Positions 12,666 through 25,494 of a DNA stretch of 64,000 nt are shown here, piece after piece. Both the position numbers and the translations under genes were made by a program. Numbering within the stretch: the first letter of the stretch is position 1; every line of letters begins with the position of its first letter. This DNA comes from Sapria himalayana. Taxonomy: Eukaryota; Streptophyta; Magnoliopsida; Malpighiales; Rafflesiaceae. The notes below the pieces were generated by a model. That model saw nothing but the letters and a program-made list of their open reading frames with translations, was not told the origin of the DNA and searched no databases. Location: assembly GCA_029783825.1 (NCBI GenBank), contig JAREIK010014621.1:1-64000 (forward strand), in the 5' to 3' direction.

Positions 12666-12779
12666 TTTCATAAATTTAAATAATTTTTGTATTTCTTATT
12701 TATGTTGATAGTAATGTTTTGTGCCATCTTTATGAAGTATAAATGGGATAATAGTAATTTCTTGTAGTTTTGTGCCATC

Positions 12780-13455
12780 TGAGGTTATGTGATTACATAT
12801 ATGTACATATAATACTACAGTATATATGTACAGTATATACTATAGTATTATATGTACATATATACTGTAGTATTATATGTACATATATAGTGTAGTATTA
12901 TATGTACATATATACTATAGTATTATATGTAAATATATACTTTAGTATATAACTTCATAAATACTGTAGTATATATGTACATATATATAGTAGTAATATA
13001 TACTCAGTATATAATGTATATATATACTTAGTATATAATGTACATATATACTATAGTATATATACTACAGTATATACTATAGTATCAAAATAGTATCAAA
13101 ACATAACTTTTATAAATGTACATATATACTGAGTATATATACTATAGAATATACAGTAACATATATACTACAAAATATACTATAGTATATAAACTAAATT
13201 ATATATTGTAGTATGTACTACATATAAACTATAGTATATATGTACATTTATCAAAAGTTCTGTTTTGATACTATAGTATTTATTTACATACTACAGTATT
13301 TATACTGTAGTATGTACTAAAGTATACTATAGGATATACGTACATATATATGTATGTATAATACTATAATACATACGTACATATATATGTACGTATAATA
13401 CTATAGTACATACGTACATATATATGTACGTATAATACTACTGTATTATATGTAA

Positions 13456-13518
<63 letters not shown>

Positions 13519-13600
13519 CATATAATACTTTAGTATCCTATGTAACTAGTAAAATGCTAGTATTTATGTACATATACACTGTAGTATTTAATAATTATCA
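12780..13600. repeat. Palindromic TATAC cluster with (TA)n run, copy A
   Basis: Dense self-complementary words TATACTATAGTATA and GTACATATATGTAC, plus a TA run at about 13,456-13,512. Could extrude into hairpins. Same cluster type as at 386-745 and 38,390-38,690. Confidence 0.85.
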
Positions 13601-13639
13601 AAATAAAACTTTTATTATTTATCTATTTTGATTTTATTG

Positions 13640-13830
13640 ACTAGTTTATTTTTCCTACTGATATGGTACAACAATGTTCCCCATACGAAGCTTTTAGAAG
13701 TGAAGAAACGTTTCACTAGACATGACGTGCCACGACTAGGACAACTTTGTTGCAGCAGAAAGATGGTGATCAGAGGAGCTAGGAGAGATTAAGAAACATC
13801 AATTTCATGGATAGATCATAGATTATACTT
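13640..13830 (+). repeat. Conserved subterminal block of the A/B family
   Basis: Contains CGACTAGGACAACTTTGTTG and GCAGCAGAAAGATGG, matching 38,730-38,930 in the same orientation; 24,060-24,250, 25,070-25,240 and 26,220-26,390 carry a related sequence inverted. Not coding; a family-specific arm. Confidence 0.75.
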
Positions 13831-13979
13831 TATAGACTATTTTTAGATACATTGATGAAAAATATATAATAAAATTTTGTTATGTTTTTGTTTTAACTAT
13901 ATAAAATATTGCATTGGAATGATTTATTAACTGATTTTAATTTTTGTTAATTATAAATTATCATATAAAGTTTCTGTTT

Positions 13980-14183
13980 TTACATTTTATTCAATTTAGC
14001 TAGGGGATTTTTCATAGCTAATATATTTTAGCTAGGGAATTTTTCCTGAGTTAATTTTTAGTGATGAGAAATTTAGCATGGGAAAGGTTCCGTCATTAAT
14101 CATTCATTATTACACTTTAGTGAGGGAAAAATCCCATTTAGCTAGGGAATTTTCCCTAGTTATTTGGGATTTTTATTGTAGAG
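13980..14183. repeat. Right subterminal repeats and TIR of copy A
   Basis: TTTAGCTAGGGA/TAGCGACGG-type motifs ending TTATTGTAGAG at 14,183. Terminal bases are mutated relative to the canonical GTAGTG. Confidence 0.75.
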
Positions 14184-14296
14184 TCTATTTTTCATTCATT
14201 CTATCTTTCAATATGTCTTTCTATTTATTTGTCTATCTATATATTTATATGTATGCCTATCTGTTTATTTTTTTCTATTTGTCTATCTAATTGTCA
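14184..14296. repeat. TCTA microsatellite remnant
   Basis: Short degenerate TCTA run directly after the end of copy A and before the hAT-like fragment. Confidence 0.85.
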
Positions 14297-14319
14297 AAAT
14301 ATATATATATGTTTCATTA

Positions 14320-15160
14320 GTATTATTCAATTTTTTGGATTTTTGTTAAACAGAAGGTCGAGCCTAGATGAAAGATTTTAGATTTTTAGATTAGAGAGAG
14401 ACTAGAGAGACAGAGAAAGTTAATATAAAAAACTTAAAATACCCATAAAACATTGAGGTAGATCACGTACACGGTGCACCACTGTCTAGTTCAAACTTCC
14501 AAACCTGAGTTGAGAGTCCCGAAAAGCCCAGTCGAATGACGAAATCACGAGTCCCAAGAGAAAGAAGAGCAAGAGCTTTGAAAGAATTTTGAGAGAGTGA
14601 GAATAAAAATGTATGAAAAACATAAATGTTATTGAGAGGTGGGGAGATTTTATAGATTAAAAGAATTTTCTTTAAAAAAAGTAATTTTTATGTTTTTTTT
14701 AATTTTTTATTGAATTTTAGGGGGTAGAATCATGAGGGCCGTCGGATTCTGTCCCCTAGCCGTTGGAGGCAAAATACAATGGCTGATATTCAAATTTTAA
14801 ATTTTTTAACCGTTAGGGGGGGGGGGGGAATTCGGTTAGGGCGAGACCACGGGTCGGGTCGGAGTGGAATCGGACCCGTTCCCATGCATTTTCTCTATCC
14901 GAATGGCTCTACTCTAGCAATGGGGTGGGGTGAGGGACATGTCCCAAGCAAGAAGGTCGTGCAATGGGCCACTAAACCGTGCTAGGTCATGAATGGCATG
15001 AGGTCTAGTTGGCCTCGGCACGGCACGATTGGTGCCGTGGTCAGGCACGGCACAGGCCTGGGCACAAAAAATTCCAGTGCCGGGCTAGCCCAGGCATGGT
15101 CTAATCATGTTGTGCCTCGAGCTGGGTCTAGACGGTCAGGCCCGGTTGACACCTTTATAT
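14320..15160. mobile_element. hAT-like transposon fragment (tentative)
   Basis: GC-richer island in an AT-rich window. 14,720-14,830 (GGCCGTCGG, CCTAGCCGTTGG, ACCGTTAGG with a poly-G run) and 14,830-15,150 (CCGTGGTCAGGCACGGCAC, CTGGGCAC, GGTCAGGCCCGGTTGAC) show the alternating GGC/GCC-rich words common in subterminal parts of plant hAT elements. No hAT transposase, terminal repeats or 8-bp duplication could be shown. The 68- and 65-codon frames here are not gene-like. Confidence 0.45.
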
Positions 15161-17500
15161 ATATATATTTATATTTGTGTATTTAAGCATCTATATATCA
15201 ATCTATCTATCTATCTATATCTATCTATTTGACTATTTGTCTATCAACCTATCTATCTATATGATTATTTTTCTAGTTGTCTATATATCTATATATTTCT
15301 CTATCTATATATCTATCAATATGTCTTTATATATATATATTTGTCTATTTATCTAAATATCTATCATATATTTATCTATTTATTTTTCTATCTATCTTTC
15401 TATTCATCTATCTATCTATTTGTCTGTCTATCAATCTATCTTTCGATCTATGTATTTATTTCTCTACCTATCCATCTATCTATCTATCAATATATATATA
15501 TATATTAATTTATATATCTTTTTGTCTATTTGTATATTTATCTATCCGTCTATATATCTATCTATCTAGTTGTCTCTCGATGTATATATCTATCTATCTT
15601 TCTTTCTAACTAATTATCTATCTATCTGTATATATATATCTCTATATATCTCTCTATATATCTATTTATCTATATATCTTTGTGTCTATCTGTTTATCTA
15701 TCTATCTAAATATCTATATGTTTTGTCTTTCTATTTGTCTATTGATTTATCTTTCTATATCTCTATTTGTGTAAATGCCTATTGGTCTCTTTATCTAAAT
15801 GTGTATAAGTCTATTTATTTGTCTATCTGTGTATCTATCTATCTATATATCTATCTGTCGATCTATATATATGTCTATTTATCTAACTCTCTATCAAGTT
15901 ATCTATTTATATGTCTATCTGTATATCTATGTATTTATCTATTTTTTATCTGTCTATCTGTCTATCTTTCTATCTATATGTCTATATATATAACTGTCTA
16001 TCTATATGTCGATTTATCTATCTATCTAACCATCTATCTGGCTATTTGTGTATTCGTCTATCTATTTATCTATTTATCTATCTATCCATCTATCTGGCTA
16101 TTTGTGTATTCGTCTATCTATTTATCTATTTATCTATCTATCTATCTATTTATCTATCTATTTATCTATCTATCCATCTATCTATTTTTTTATTTATCTA
16201 TCTATCTATTTCTATATATATATATATATATCTAATTATATTATTTATCAATCTTTCTATCTAATTATTTATCTATCTGTCTGTAAATTTGTGTATCTAT
16301 CTATCAATCTATCTATCTATATATCTATATCTATCTATCTCTCTATCTATCTATTAATCTCTCCATCTATCTAATTATCTATTTATCTTTCTATCTAAGT
16401 ATCTATCTATATACCTATCTATTTGTCTATCTATTTATCTATATATCTATCTATCTATATCTATCAATCTATATATATATATATATATATATATCTAACT
16501 AGCTATCAATCTGTCAATCTATCTCTCTCTCTACATATCTATCTATCTAACTATCTAACAAACTATCTCTCTATCTATTTACTTTTTTATCTATCAATCA
16601 TTCTATCTATCAGTCTAACTATCTTTCTTTCTATCTATATGTCTATCTATCTAGTTATATATCTTTCTATTTATTTATCTATCTATCTATCTAAATTTTT
16701 TTCGTTCTTTCTATTTATCTATTTATATATCTATCAAATTATCTACCTATTTATCTTTCTAATTATATATCTATCTACTTGTTTATCTATCTATCTAGAT
16801 ATCTATTTGTTTATATGTCTTTCTATCTGTCGATCTATCTATCTATCTCTTTGTACATCTATCTATCTATATGTTTATCTATCTATCTATTTATCAATCT
16901 ATCCATATATCCATCTAACCATCTATACATCTATCGATATATTCATCTATCCATCTAACCATCTATCCATGTATCCTTTTAACTAACTATCTATTAATCA
17001 ATCAATCAATATACATATATCTATCTATCCAACTATCCATATATGCATCTATCCATCTATCCACCTATCTAGCTATCCATCTAAGCATATTTCTATCTAT
17101 CCATCGAGCCATCTATCCATCTTTTTATTTATCTATCGAACCATCTATCAATCTATGCATCTATCCATTTATCTATCTTTCTATCTATCCTTTTATCCAT
17201 CTTTCTATCTATCCATCTAACCATCTATCCATCTATCCATCTTTTCTTCTATCCTTCTATTTATTTATATATCTATCTATGTACCTATTTATCTATTTAT
17301 TTCTCTATCAATTTGTCTATCATTCTATTTGTCATTCTATCAAAGTGACTATCTATGAATCTGTTTATCTATCTATCTGTCTATCTATCTTTCATTCTAT
17401 ATGTTTATTTTTCTACCTGCAAATTATCTATCTATCTGCCTATCTATATTTCTATCTATCTATCTATATTTGTATCTATCTATCTATATGTTTATTTATC
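15161..17500. repeat. TCTA/GATA microsatellite array, 2.3 kb
   Basis: Imperfect TCTA with higher-order variation: TTTA and TGTC mixtures first, then ATCC-rich units (CATCTATCCATC) at about 16,900-17,240. Long Tyr/Leu/Ser/Ile frames, up to 221 codons, arise because TCTA repeats seldom form stops; they are not genes. CACTA element I begins at 17,501. Confidence 0.97.
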
Positions 17501-17960
17501 CACTACTAAAATTCACCGAATTACCAAGCAATTATTTGGTCGGTGATTAGGTGTTTTTTGGTCGGTGACCCAAATACCAACCAAATAGCAAAAAAAAATC
17601 AATCAGCCAGTAAATTATCGACTATTTACCGACCTTCTACCGACAAACAATTATCGACTATTGTCCGACAATTTTCTGACTAAAATAATTAGGTCAGTAA
17701 TTAACGACCATTTACAAACCATTCAATGACAAATAATTATCAACTAAATTCCAACCATTTTCCGACCTAAAGCACTTGGTCGGTAAATGGTCTCAAAATG
17801 GTCGAAAATTACCGAAATAATTGTGACCAAAAATGGACTAAAATCTTTTAAAAACATTTGTCGATAATTGATCTCCAAAAGTATTACCGACCATTTGGTG
17901 ATATTTTACTGACCATTGATACTAAAAAATTTTGGTCAGTTTGGTCGGAATTCGATTGGT
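17501..17960. repeat. Left TIR and subterminal GGTCGGTAA repeats of element I
   Basis: CACTACTAAAA terminus followed by repeated ACCGACC/GGTCGG and AATTACCGA words in both orientations, the typical arm of plant CACTA elements. Confidence 0.9.
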
Positions 17961-18231
17961 AATTACCGATTAAAATTTTATTTTTTGCAGTTTTGCGATA
18001 GTTTCCTGCAGAAACTAGGAAACAAAACACAAAAAAATAAAATCCAAAAAACATCCAGTTTGATGGAGTAGCTGTAGAAACATATACATATAACCCAACA
18101 AAAAAATCCAATTAACTCCAGCGAATACTATATATACTACATATATATATTAAATACATCAAGAGAAAAATAAAAAAAATAAAATCCAAAATCAAAGTTT
18201 AAGGTATTGAAAAAAAATGTGTGTAATACAC

Positions 18232-19600
18232 TCAATCATCCAACATAGTTTCAAAATCATTATGCTGTGACATTTCTGGCCCACATGGTGAGATGTCGGG
18301 TACTAGGGTAGAGATATATGCTGCTGCTAGTCTTGATGTAGTTGCTGTAGGTCTTGCTATAGTTGATGGAGTAGATGCTGTAGTTGGAGACTTACATCGG
18401 ACATTCTGACATAGATCATTAGGGTTGAACTGGAGTCCTCCTTGAAACTTCTTTGTAAGGCAGCCAAAATGCATATGCAACTCATCTCTATCTTCCTCAT
18501 AGTCGATCATGCATCACTTGGTATTGACCAACTGATGTCGTATCGTATTTCACAGCATGTCCTAAAATTCCTCCATCGTCGAGAATAATTTAGAAACTGG
18601 TCCTAAAAATTCAACTTCATAATTTGGTCATCTATGCGAGTAGAATGATGATGTCGAAAAACTAACACCATTGATGGGCATCTTCTCCTTGCAATCAACA
18701 ACCGCATACCAAATCTAATTTGTATCAACTAGTTGAGCTAATGAAGGAGAACTTCCCGTTGGACCATCACATGAATCTAAAGTAGACTGGGAATACACTT
18801 GAATCACAGCAGCTAATATTTCCTCATATCTAGCCGATTAAAAATTTACGACAAGTATTTTAATTTATATTCAAACAAAAAAAAAGTTAATTTTTTAATG
18901 AAACATACATTTGCTGCATGAGATATCTGATCAATGAAAGTATGATTATCATGAGCCTTTGTGTGCGTGTATCTGAATAAGCAAGGAACACTAGGCTTCT
19001 TACCCTCTTTGCGTGTCTATAATTACACACAATACATAAGTTAATTCTATTGAAAAAGAATTTCTTTATGAGAAATGAAAATTAGGCATAATTAAACACA
19101 TTTCACAAAGTAATGAACATAAAAAGTATAAATAGAAATAATACCAATGCTCGTTTGTTCTCGCGCATAGAGCAAGATTCAAAATTGTGTGTAGACATTC
19201 CACTACCCTTCCGAGCCCACTCTGAGCTATGATTGCCCTTCTGTTTATCACACCTCTTCCTATAATCCGAATCTTCCCATCTACTCCGCCACTCCTTGAA
19301 AACATGATCCATGACACTCAAAGATTTTTCTTTCTTCTTTAATCATTTATCTTTGATCTCGTACACGGTGTCTTTATACCAATTGACAGCATGTTTGTAT
19401 ACCACACTTTTGACTGCCTCCTTTCGCTTTGTCCACCTGTAAACTTTCTGCAATTATAAATAAATAATTTTTAATCAGCCAACAAAAGAATAAATAAAAG
19501 TTGTAAAAATTTTTAGGTAGTAATATTTACCTTAAATTCTCTCCAAATCATCATTTCGTTCTTATCTGTGAGTGACTTCCAAATATGTCCATTAGGTTTA
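18232..19600 (-). pseudogene. Transposase_24 / TnpA-like protein of element I, broken
   Basis: Plant En/Spm second-gene family, thought to bind element ends. Read on the minus strand: about 19,580-19,530 (IWKSLTDKNEMMIWREFK, then a GTAAAT donor), 19,440-19,140 (EAVKSVVYKHAVNWYKDTVY, FKEWRSRWEDSDYRKRCDK, RKGSGMSTHNFES, the last being the HTGG-like block), 19,018-18,915 (KPSVPCLFRYTHTKAHDN, TFIDQISHAANV, matching the FRxTH and FVDxR block and bounded by AG and GT), and 18,835-18,232 (ARYEEILAAVIQVYS, IWYAVVDCKEKMP, GCLTKKFQGGLQFNP). Stops occur after VYEIKDK, before IWYAVV, after SFYSHR and in the C-terminal region. The intact splice borders argue for a once-expressed gene. Confidence 0.85.
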
Positions 19601-21360
19601 TATTAAATATGTATTTGTATTGATATAGTAAAATACTTTTTTATATACTACTATATACAAATATATATTAAATATAAACTGTAAATTTAATATTTAAAAA
19701 TAATTGTGCATAAAACTTTTAAACTATGCATATCGTAAGATACAATTATTTATAGTTATATATTATTTTACATATAATATATATAGTTATAAATAGTTAT
19801 ATATAATTAAATATATAGTTATATATAGATATATTCATTCAAGTAGTTATAAGTAGTTATACATAAATATAAACAACATTATAAAAAATTATGTTGCTTT
19901 AATTATATTAATATATATGTGTATATATAGTTCCAAATATAATTATATATAATTATATAGACATTTATTTAGATGTACAAATATTTATATATAGTTATAC
20001 ACATATAGTTTAAAATAATGTTGAGTGTTGTTATACATGTAATTATAAATATAGTTACATGTGGTTATAAATATAGTTACAAAAATAGTTAAACATATAT
20101 TTATACATGTAGGTTTATATATTTGTTCATTTAATTTTATATATTTATAAATATAGTAATGAATATGTATAGATATAGTAAAATACTTTTTTATATACTA
20201 CTATATACAAATATATAATAAATATAATCTATAAATTTATTGTTTAACTATAATTATGCATATAACTTTTAAAATTATAGATATAGTAAGATACAATTAT
20301 TTATGGCTATATATTATTTTACATTTAATATATATAGTTATAAATATTTATATATAATTAAAAATATATTTATATATAGTTATATTCATACAAGTAGTTA
20401 TAAGTAGTTATACATAAATATCAACAACGTTATAAAAAATTATTTTGCTTTAATTATATTAATACATATATGTATATAGTTACAAATATAGTTATATATA
20501 ATTTTATAGCCATTTATTTAGTTACACATATATTTATATACAGTTATACACATATAGTTTAACATAATGTTGTATGGTGTTTACATGTAATTATAAATAT
20601 AGTTGCATGTTGTTATACATATAGTTACACATATAGTTAAACATATATTTATACATGTAGGTTTATATATTTGTTCATTTAATTTTATATATTTATACAT
20701 ATAGATATGAATAGGTATAGATATAGTAAAATACTTTTTCATATACTAATATATACAAATATATATTAAATATAAGTTGTGAAGTATATATTTAAATATT
20801 AATATGCATAAAGCTTTTATAGTTATACATATAGTAAGATACAATTATTTATAGTTATATATTATTATTCATATAATATATATAATTATAAATAGTTATA
20901 TATATTAAAAGAAATAGTTATATATAGATATATTTATATAAGTAGTGATATGTAGTTATACATAAATATATACAACGTTATAAAAAAATATTTTAATTTA
21001 ATTATATGAATATATATATGTATATATAGTTACAAATATAGTTATATTTAATTATATAAAGTGTTACATATTTATACAAATATATATATAGTTATACACA
21101 TATAGCTATAAATATGTATGTAGTTAAGATATAATTATAATTAACATTTATATAGGTATACATTTAGTAAAATATAATAATATATAGTTATATATTAGTA
21201 TGCATATAATATATTTTTTTAGAAATATAATTATATAGAACTATACATATAGTTATAGATTATTATATAGTTACAAATTAGTTATACAAAGTTATAAATA
21301 TAGTTATAAAAATAGTTTACTTTTTTATAAATAAAGTTATAAATACTTTTATATAAAATG
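19600..21360 (+). repeat. AT-rich tandem repeat, period ~549 bp, inside element I
   Basis: The anchor GATATAGTAAAATACTTTTT recurs at 19,622, 20,172 and 20,720 (spacings 550 and 548), each followed by the same AT-rich series (TATAGTTATACATATAG and relatives); a more decayed part continues to about 21,360. The same repeat family occupies 5,735-6,310, 33,960-35,990, 55,780-57,571 and 61,740-63,170, within a different CACTA family. Confidence 0.85.
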
Positions 21361-22370
21361 ACATATGATTATATAATTAAACACGTGTATCTATATAATA
21401 TTTTTGAATAAAATATTTTTATAAATGTTACTTAAATATTATTATATTTATATGTAACACTTTTATAAATAATATATAGTATATATACAACATTTTTATA
21501 AATATTATAAATATTCTATATTTATATAAAAAAATATGTAATATAAATATTTACAAAATTGTATAATCATTTAATATTATATAATTGTTATATAAAAATA
21601 TATATATATGGATAGGTTAATCTACATTTTGTATAGATATTTATAAACATTAATACATATGTATAAATATTTATATGTAACATTATATGTTTATATAAAC
21701 ATATCAATGTGTATTTATAATCCAATACGTTTATATTTAAAGTATAGACATTCATACATAATATCATACGATTATATAAATGTATAAAAGTTTAAATATA
21801 CAGTGATAGACATTTAAGATTAACATTAAATAAAAGTTTGATTTAACATAAATCATTATATATATTAAAGTATTGACATTTATACATAAACGTCATATGA
21901 TTATATAAATATAAACTATTAACATTAAGATTATTTGGATGCAAACATCATGTAATTGAAAGCAAAATCACTAAAACCTAAAAATATAAATAGTAGATGA
22001 ACAAATTTTTAAAAAAATAAAAAATTATAGTTTAATTAATTATGTCGAATCAAAATCATATTAGGTTAAATGAAATTGAAACAAAAATTAAAAAATAATG
22101 AGGAGAAAAAATACCTAATACCCGAATATAATGAAAATATGAAATTTCAATTGTCTATATATAATTCAGAGAAACAGAGATGTGTATAAGCAATTTGAAG
22201 GATAAGAACAAAGAAAAACTTACCTAGATTCAGAAGAAAGATGAAATTTTTTTAATTTCATGCTTACATCCGTCTCTAATTCGAAAATACTACGGAGTTT
22301 CGATGATTTTAGGTTTTAATGACTTAGCAAATGATTTTCAAATCCAAAAATTAAAACAGTGAATTACCAT
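21360..22370. other. AT-rich interior of element I, no gene seen
   Basis: TA-rich words to about 21,950, then less repetitive DNA to 22,370. 22,225-22,330 is the least repetitive part. No coding potential recognised. Confidence 0.6.
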
Positions 22371-23255
22371 CCAAAATTATGGTCGGTAAAAGGACGGTCA
22401 GAACAAATCTATAAGTATTTGGAAGTCCACTTTACTGACCATTTTTAATGGTGATATGTTTTTGGTCGTTAAATGGTCGGTAATTTGTCGACACTATCTA
22501 TTCGCTATTTACATCCTAATTTACTGACTAATTTCCAACCAAAAACATTTGGTCGGTATGTATGGTCGGTATTTGGTAGTGAAAATATCAGTAATTAATG
22601 AATTATATATTCGGTCGATAATTGGGTTGGTAATTATGACCTTATAAATTTATTGTATAACCACTATACCGACCATTTTTAATGGTTATATATTTTTGGT
22701 CGCTAAATGGTTCGTAATCTTTTGAGAATATTTTTTGCTAATTCCCTCCTAATTTACAAACCATATTTTACGACCAATTATATTTGGTCAGTAATAAATG
22801 GTCGGTAGTTGGTCAAAAATTTGGTCGGAAATATTTTTATCCTATGTGCCACTTTGGATCTCTAAATATGTCGTGAATTGTTCAGTAATTACTGACCTAT
22901 ATATATGGTCGATAATTAATTGGTAATTGGTCGGTAAGTATGAAGTTATAAATAATTTGAAAAAATACTATACCAACCAATTATAATGAATGGTCATCAA
23001 ATAGTTAGTAATATATTTAATAACCACTCTACAAACCAATTCCTGACCAAAAATATTTAGTCGGTAATTATGTTTGTCCTTAGTCGGAAATTTTGTCGGA
23101 AATTTTGTCAGAAATTTGGTCGGAAATTTGGTCAAAAAATTTATTTTTTTTCGATACCATTTTTTGGTCGCTAACTAGTTGTGTTTTGGATAGTAATTAC
23201 TGACCAAATTTTTTGCTCGGTATTTTTGTCGGTATTATCATAATTTTTAGTAGTG
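22371..23255. repeat. Right subterminal repeats and TIR of element I
   Basis: Many copies of TTTGGTCGGTAATT-like words, for example at 22,550-22,600, 22,790-22,830 and 23,040-23,120, ending TTTTTAGTAGTG at 23,255. Confidence 0.9.
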
Positions 23256-23373
23256 ATCTATCTGTTTTTTATTCTATCATTCTATCTATATATCAATTTT
23301 TTTATATTTCTATCTATCTACTTGTCTATCTATCTATCAGTTTATCAGTCTATTTGTCTATCTATCTAACTAT
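23256..23373. repeat. TCTA microsatellite sliver between two CACTA elements
   Basis: 118 bp of TCTA separate element I from element B. It starts with ATC (duplicate of 17,498-17,500) and ends with TAT (duplicated at 39,459-39,461). Confidence 0.93.
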
Positions 23374-23850
23374 CAATACAAGAAAAATCTTATATAGCTA
23401 GGGATAATTACCTAGCTAAATGGGAATTTTCTATTTTTAGTAGTGGTCAAAAAAATTTTAGTTGTGATAGATTACCGATGGATCGGTTCCCTTTCTAAAG
23501 TGTTTCTTGCTAAAATTTAGCGATGCAAAGTATCCATAGCTAAAAAGTTAGCGATGAAAAAATTCTTTGCTAAAAAAGACATTCCCTAGCTAAATTAGGA
23601 AGATAAATCAGATTTTTCGTCGCTAAACGAAAATAACGATGAATGATTCCCTAGCTAAAATGCTGGCCTATAAATTTTAGCGAAGGATATAGTCACTAGC
23701 CAAATAAATTTAGCGACGAAAAATCCATTGCTAATTTTAATATTTCACTAGCTAAATAAGCACGGGAAAATTCCCTAGTTAAATTAGCAAAAAAGATTTC
23801 TCTAACAAATTTAGCAATGTATTTTTCTCTAGATATTTTAATTTCAAAAT
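23374..23850. repeat. Left TIR and subterminal repeats of element B
   Basis: Degenerate CACTACAAG terminus followed by repeated TAGCTAGGGA, TAGCGATG and CCTAGCTAAA words up to about 23,835. Confidence 0.85.
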
Positions 23851-24483
23851 TAATTTCAGAATATAAATTATTTTAAAATTTGAAATAAAATATTTTAATA
23901 TTTTTATATCAAATTGAATAAAAATTGAAACTATAAATATTTTATAATAAACAAAAAAATAAAATCTTTTAATATCTTATTCTAATTCAATATTTTACAG
24001 AATTGAAACAAAAAAATAACACAATTTTATTTCATCTTATTCATCAATGTATCTACCGACAGTGCATAAAGTATAATATATTCATTCTTTGATGTTGCTT
24101 TCTCTCTCTATGCTCATGCGATCATCATTTTTCTACTATGACAAAGATGTTCGAGTTGCGGCACGTAATATTTAGTAAAAATCTCATCACTTATAGAAGC
24201 TTTGTATGAGAAACAATGCGGTATCATATCTGTAAAAAATTTAACCCACTCATTCATATTTTAAAAAAAAATTATGTTTTGATACATATATAATCTTGTA
24301 GTATATATATAAATATATACTAGCATTTCACTCGTACATATATTACTACAGTATACGTACATAAAAATAGTAGTATAATGTGTACGTATAAACTGAGTAC
24401 AAATATACTCAGTATATACGTACATAAAATACAGTAGTATTTTATGTACGTATATATTGACTTTTTGTACGTATATACTCATT

Positions 24484-24877
24484 TGGTGTTGTTGCTGCTG
24501 CTCTAGCTTCTGCTACTGCCACTGCTATCATTGTCACTGTCGCTACCAATACCATTACTGCTGTCGCCATTGCCGACACCGCCGCAGGCCACTTCCGTCA
24601 CCGGCCACTGCCGCGGCTGCCACCACCGCTGCCGATGCTGCCACTGCATGTTGCAACTATCACTTCCACTGCTGCCATCGCTGCTACTGCCGCTGCCATT
24701 GCCACCTTTGCCATTGCTGCCACAGCTTTTGGTGTTGCTGTTGTTTCCGGTGCTACCGCTGCTTCCGGTGCTGCCGTTGCTTCTAGTGTAGCCGCTGCTG
24801 CCGCTGTGGTCGTCGTTGCTTCCGATGCATCCGCTGCTGCTACCTCCGATGCCACCGCTCCTACCAATACATCTTAA
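24484..24877. repeat. GC-rich trinucleotide cluster 1 (GCT/GCC/ACC)
   Basis: Imperfect 3-bp periodic GCTGCC, CCACTG and CCGCTGCTG words. Because the period is three and stops are rare, several frames on both strands are open (Ala/Val/Thr-rich in one, Cys/His-rich in another). No frame is favoured, so this is better read as a repeat than a gene. Confidence 0.75.
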
Positions 24878-25494
24878 GCTAAAATTTAATTACATAATTT
24901 AATATTTTTATATTAAATTAAATTAAAATAGAAACTATAAATAAAAATTTAAAATTAAACAAAAAAAATTTAATTTATAACTTATTCTAAAACAATATTT
25001 TAAATAACTAAAAAAATAATAAAAATTATATTACATCTTATTAATCAATGTATCTACCGAGTGTGTATAAAATATAATCTATCAATGCATTGTTATTGCT
25101 TTCTCTCCCCCTGCTCCTCCGATCACCAATTTTCTACTGTGAAAAAGCTGTCTGGACCACGGTGCTTCATGCCTATTGAAAAATACATTCACTTATTCAA
25201 GCTTCGAATGAGAACAATGTGGTACCACATGTGTAAGAAATTTAAACAACTAAATCAAATCAAAATAAATTTAAAAAAACTATGTTTTGTTAAATATATA
25301 TTACTACAGCAAAAATATACATATATACTAGCATTTCACTCGTAGATATATTACTGCAGTATTTGTATATATAAATTATAGTATTATGCATACATATATG
25401 CCATTACATATATACTCAGTATATATGTACATAAAATACTACAGAATTATATTTACATATAAACTTACAATATACATATGTATATACTACATTT

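Larger units (their letters stand above)
5735..14183 (+). mobile_element. CACTA copy A (TNP2 and tnpA remnants, plus strand)
   Basis: Order: AT-rich satellite-like repeat, conserved leader, CT tract, TNP2 pseudogene, tnpA remnant, palindromic cluster, conserved block, subterminal TAGCTAGGGA repeats and right terminus. The right end at 14,183 reads TTGTAGAG, a two-base variant of the family end TTGTAGTG (reverse complement CTCTACAATAAAAATC against CACTACAAGAAAAATC). TCTA microsatellite resumes at 14,184, so the element sits in the same array as its neighbours. The left terminus is missing: element X ends at 5,734 directly against the internal AT repeat, so the 5' arm was lost or displaced. Confidence 0.75.
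17501..23255. mobile_element. CACTA element I, 5,755 bp, non-autonomous, with TIRs and target duplication
   Basis: The left end is CACTACTAAAATTCACCG (17,501) and the right end is the inverse, TAATTTTTAGTAGTG (ends 23,255). It is flanked by ATC at 17,498-17,500 and ATC at 23,256-23,258, the 3-bp duplication expected of CACTA elements, and TCTA array continues on both sides. Subterminal GGTCGGTAAT/ATTACCGACC motifs fill 17,530-17,960 and 22,370-23,240. The only gene is a broken Transposase_24-like pseudogene at 18,232-19,600; no TNP2 is present, so mobility would have depended on enzymes supplied elsewhere. The interior is AT-rich tandem repeat. Confidence 0.93.

Noticed and set aside
15277..16986. 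Long frames rich in Tyr, Leu, Ser and Ile, up to 221 codons here and 227 codons at 48,464-49,147
   Set aside because: They are translations of TCTA microsatellite, overlap in all three frames and have no other sequence content.
24457..24877. Ala/Val/Thr- or Cys/His-rich frames in the GC-rich clusters as real proteins
   Set aside because: Several overlapping frames on both strands are equally open, as expected of a three-base repeat. No start context or conserved frame was visible.
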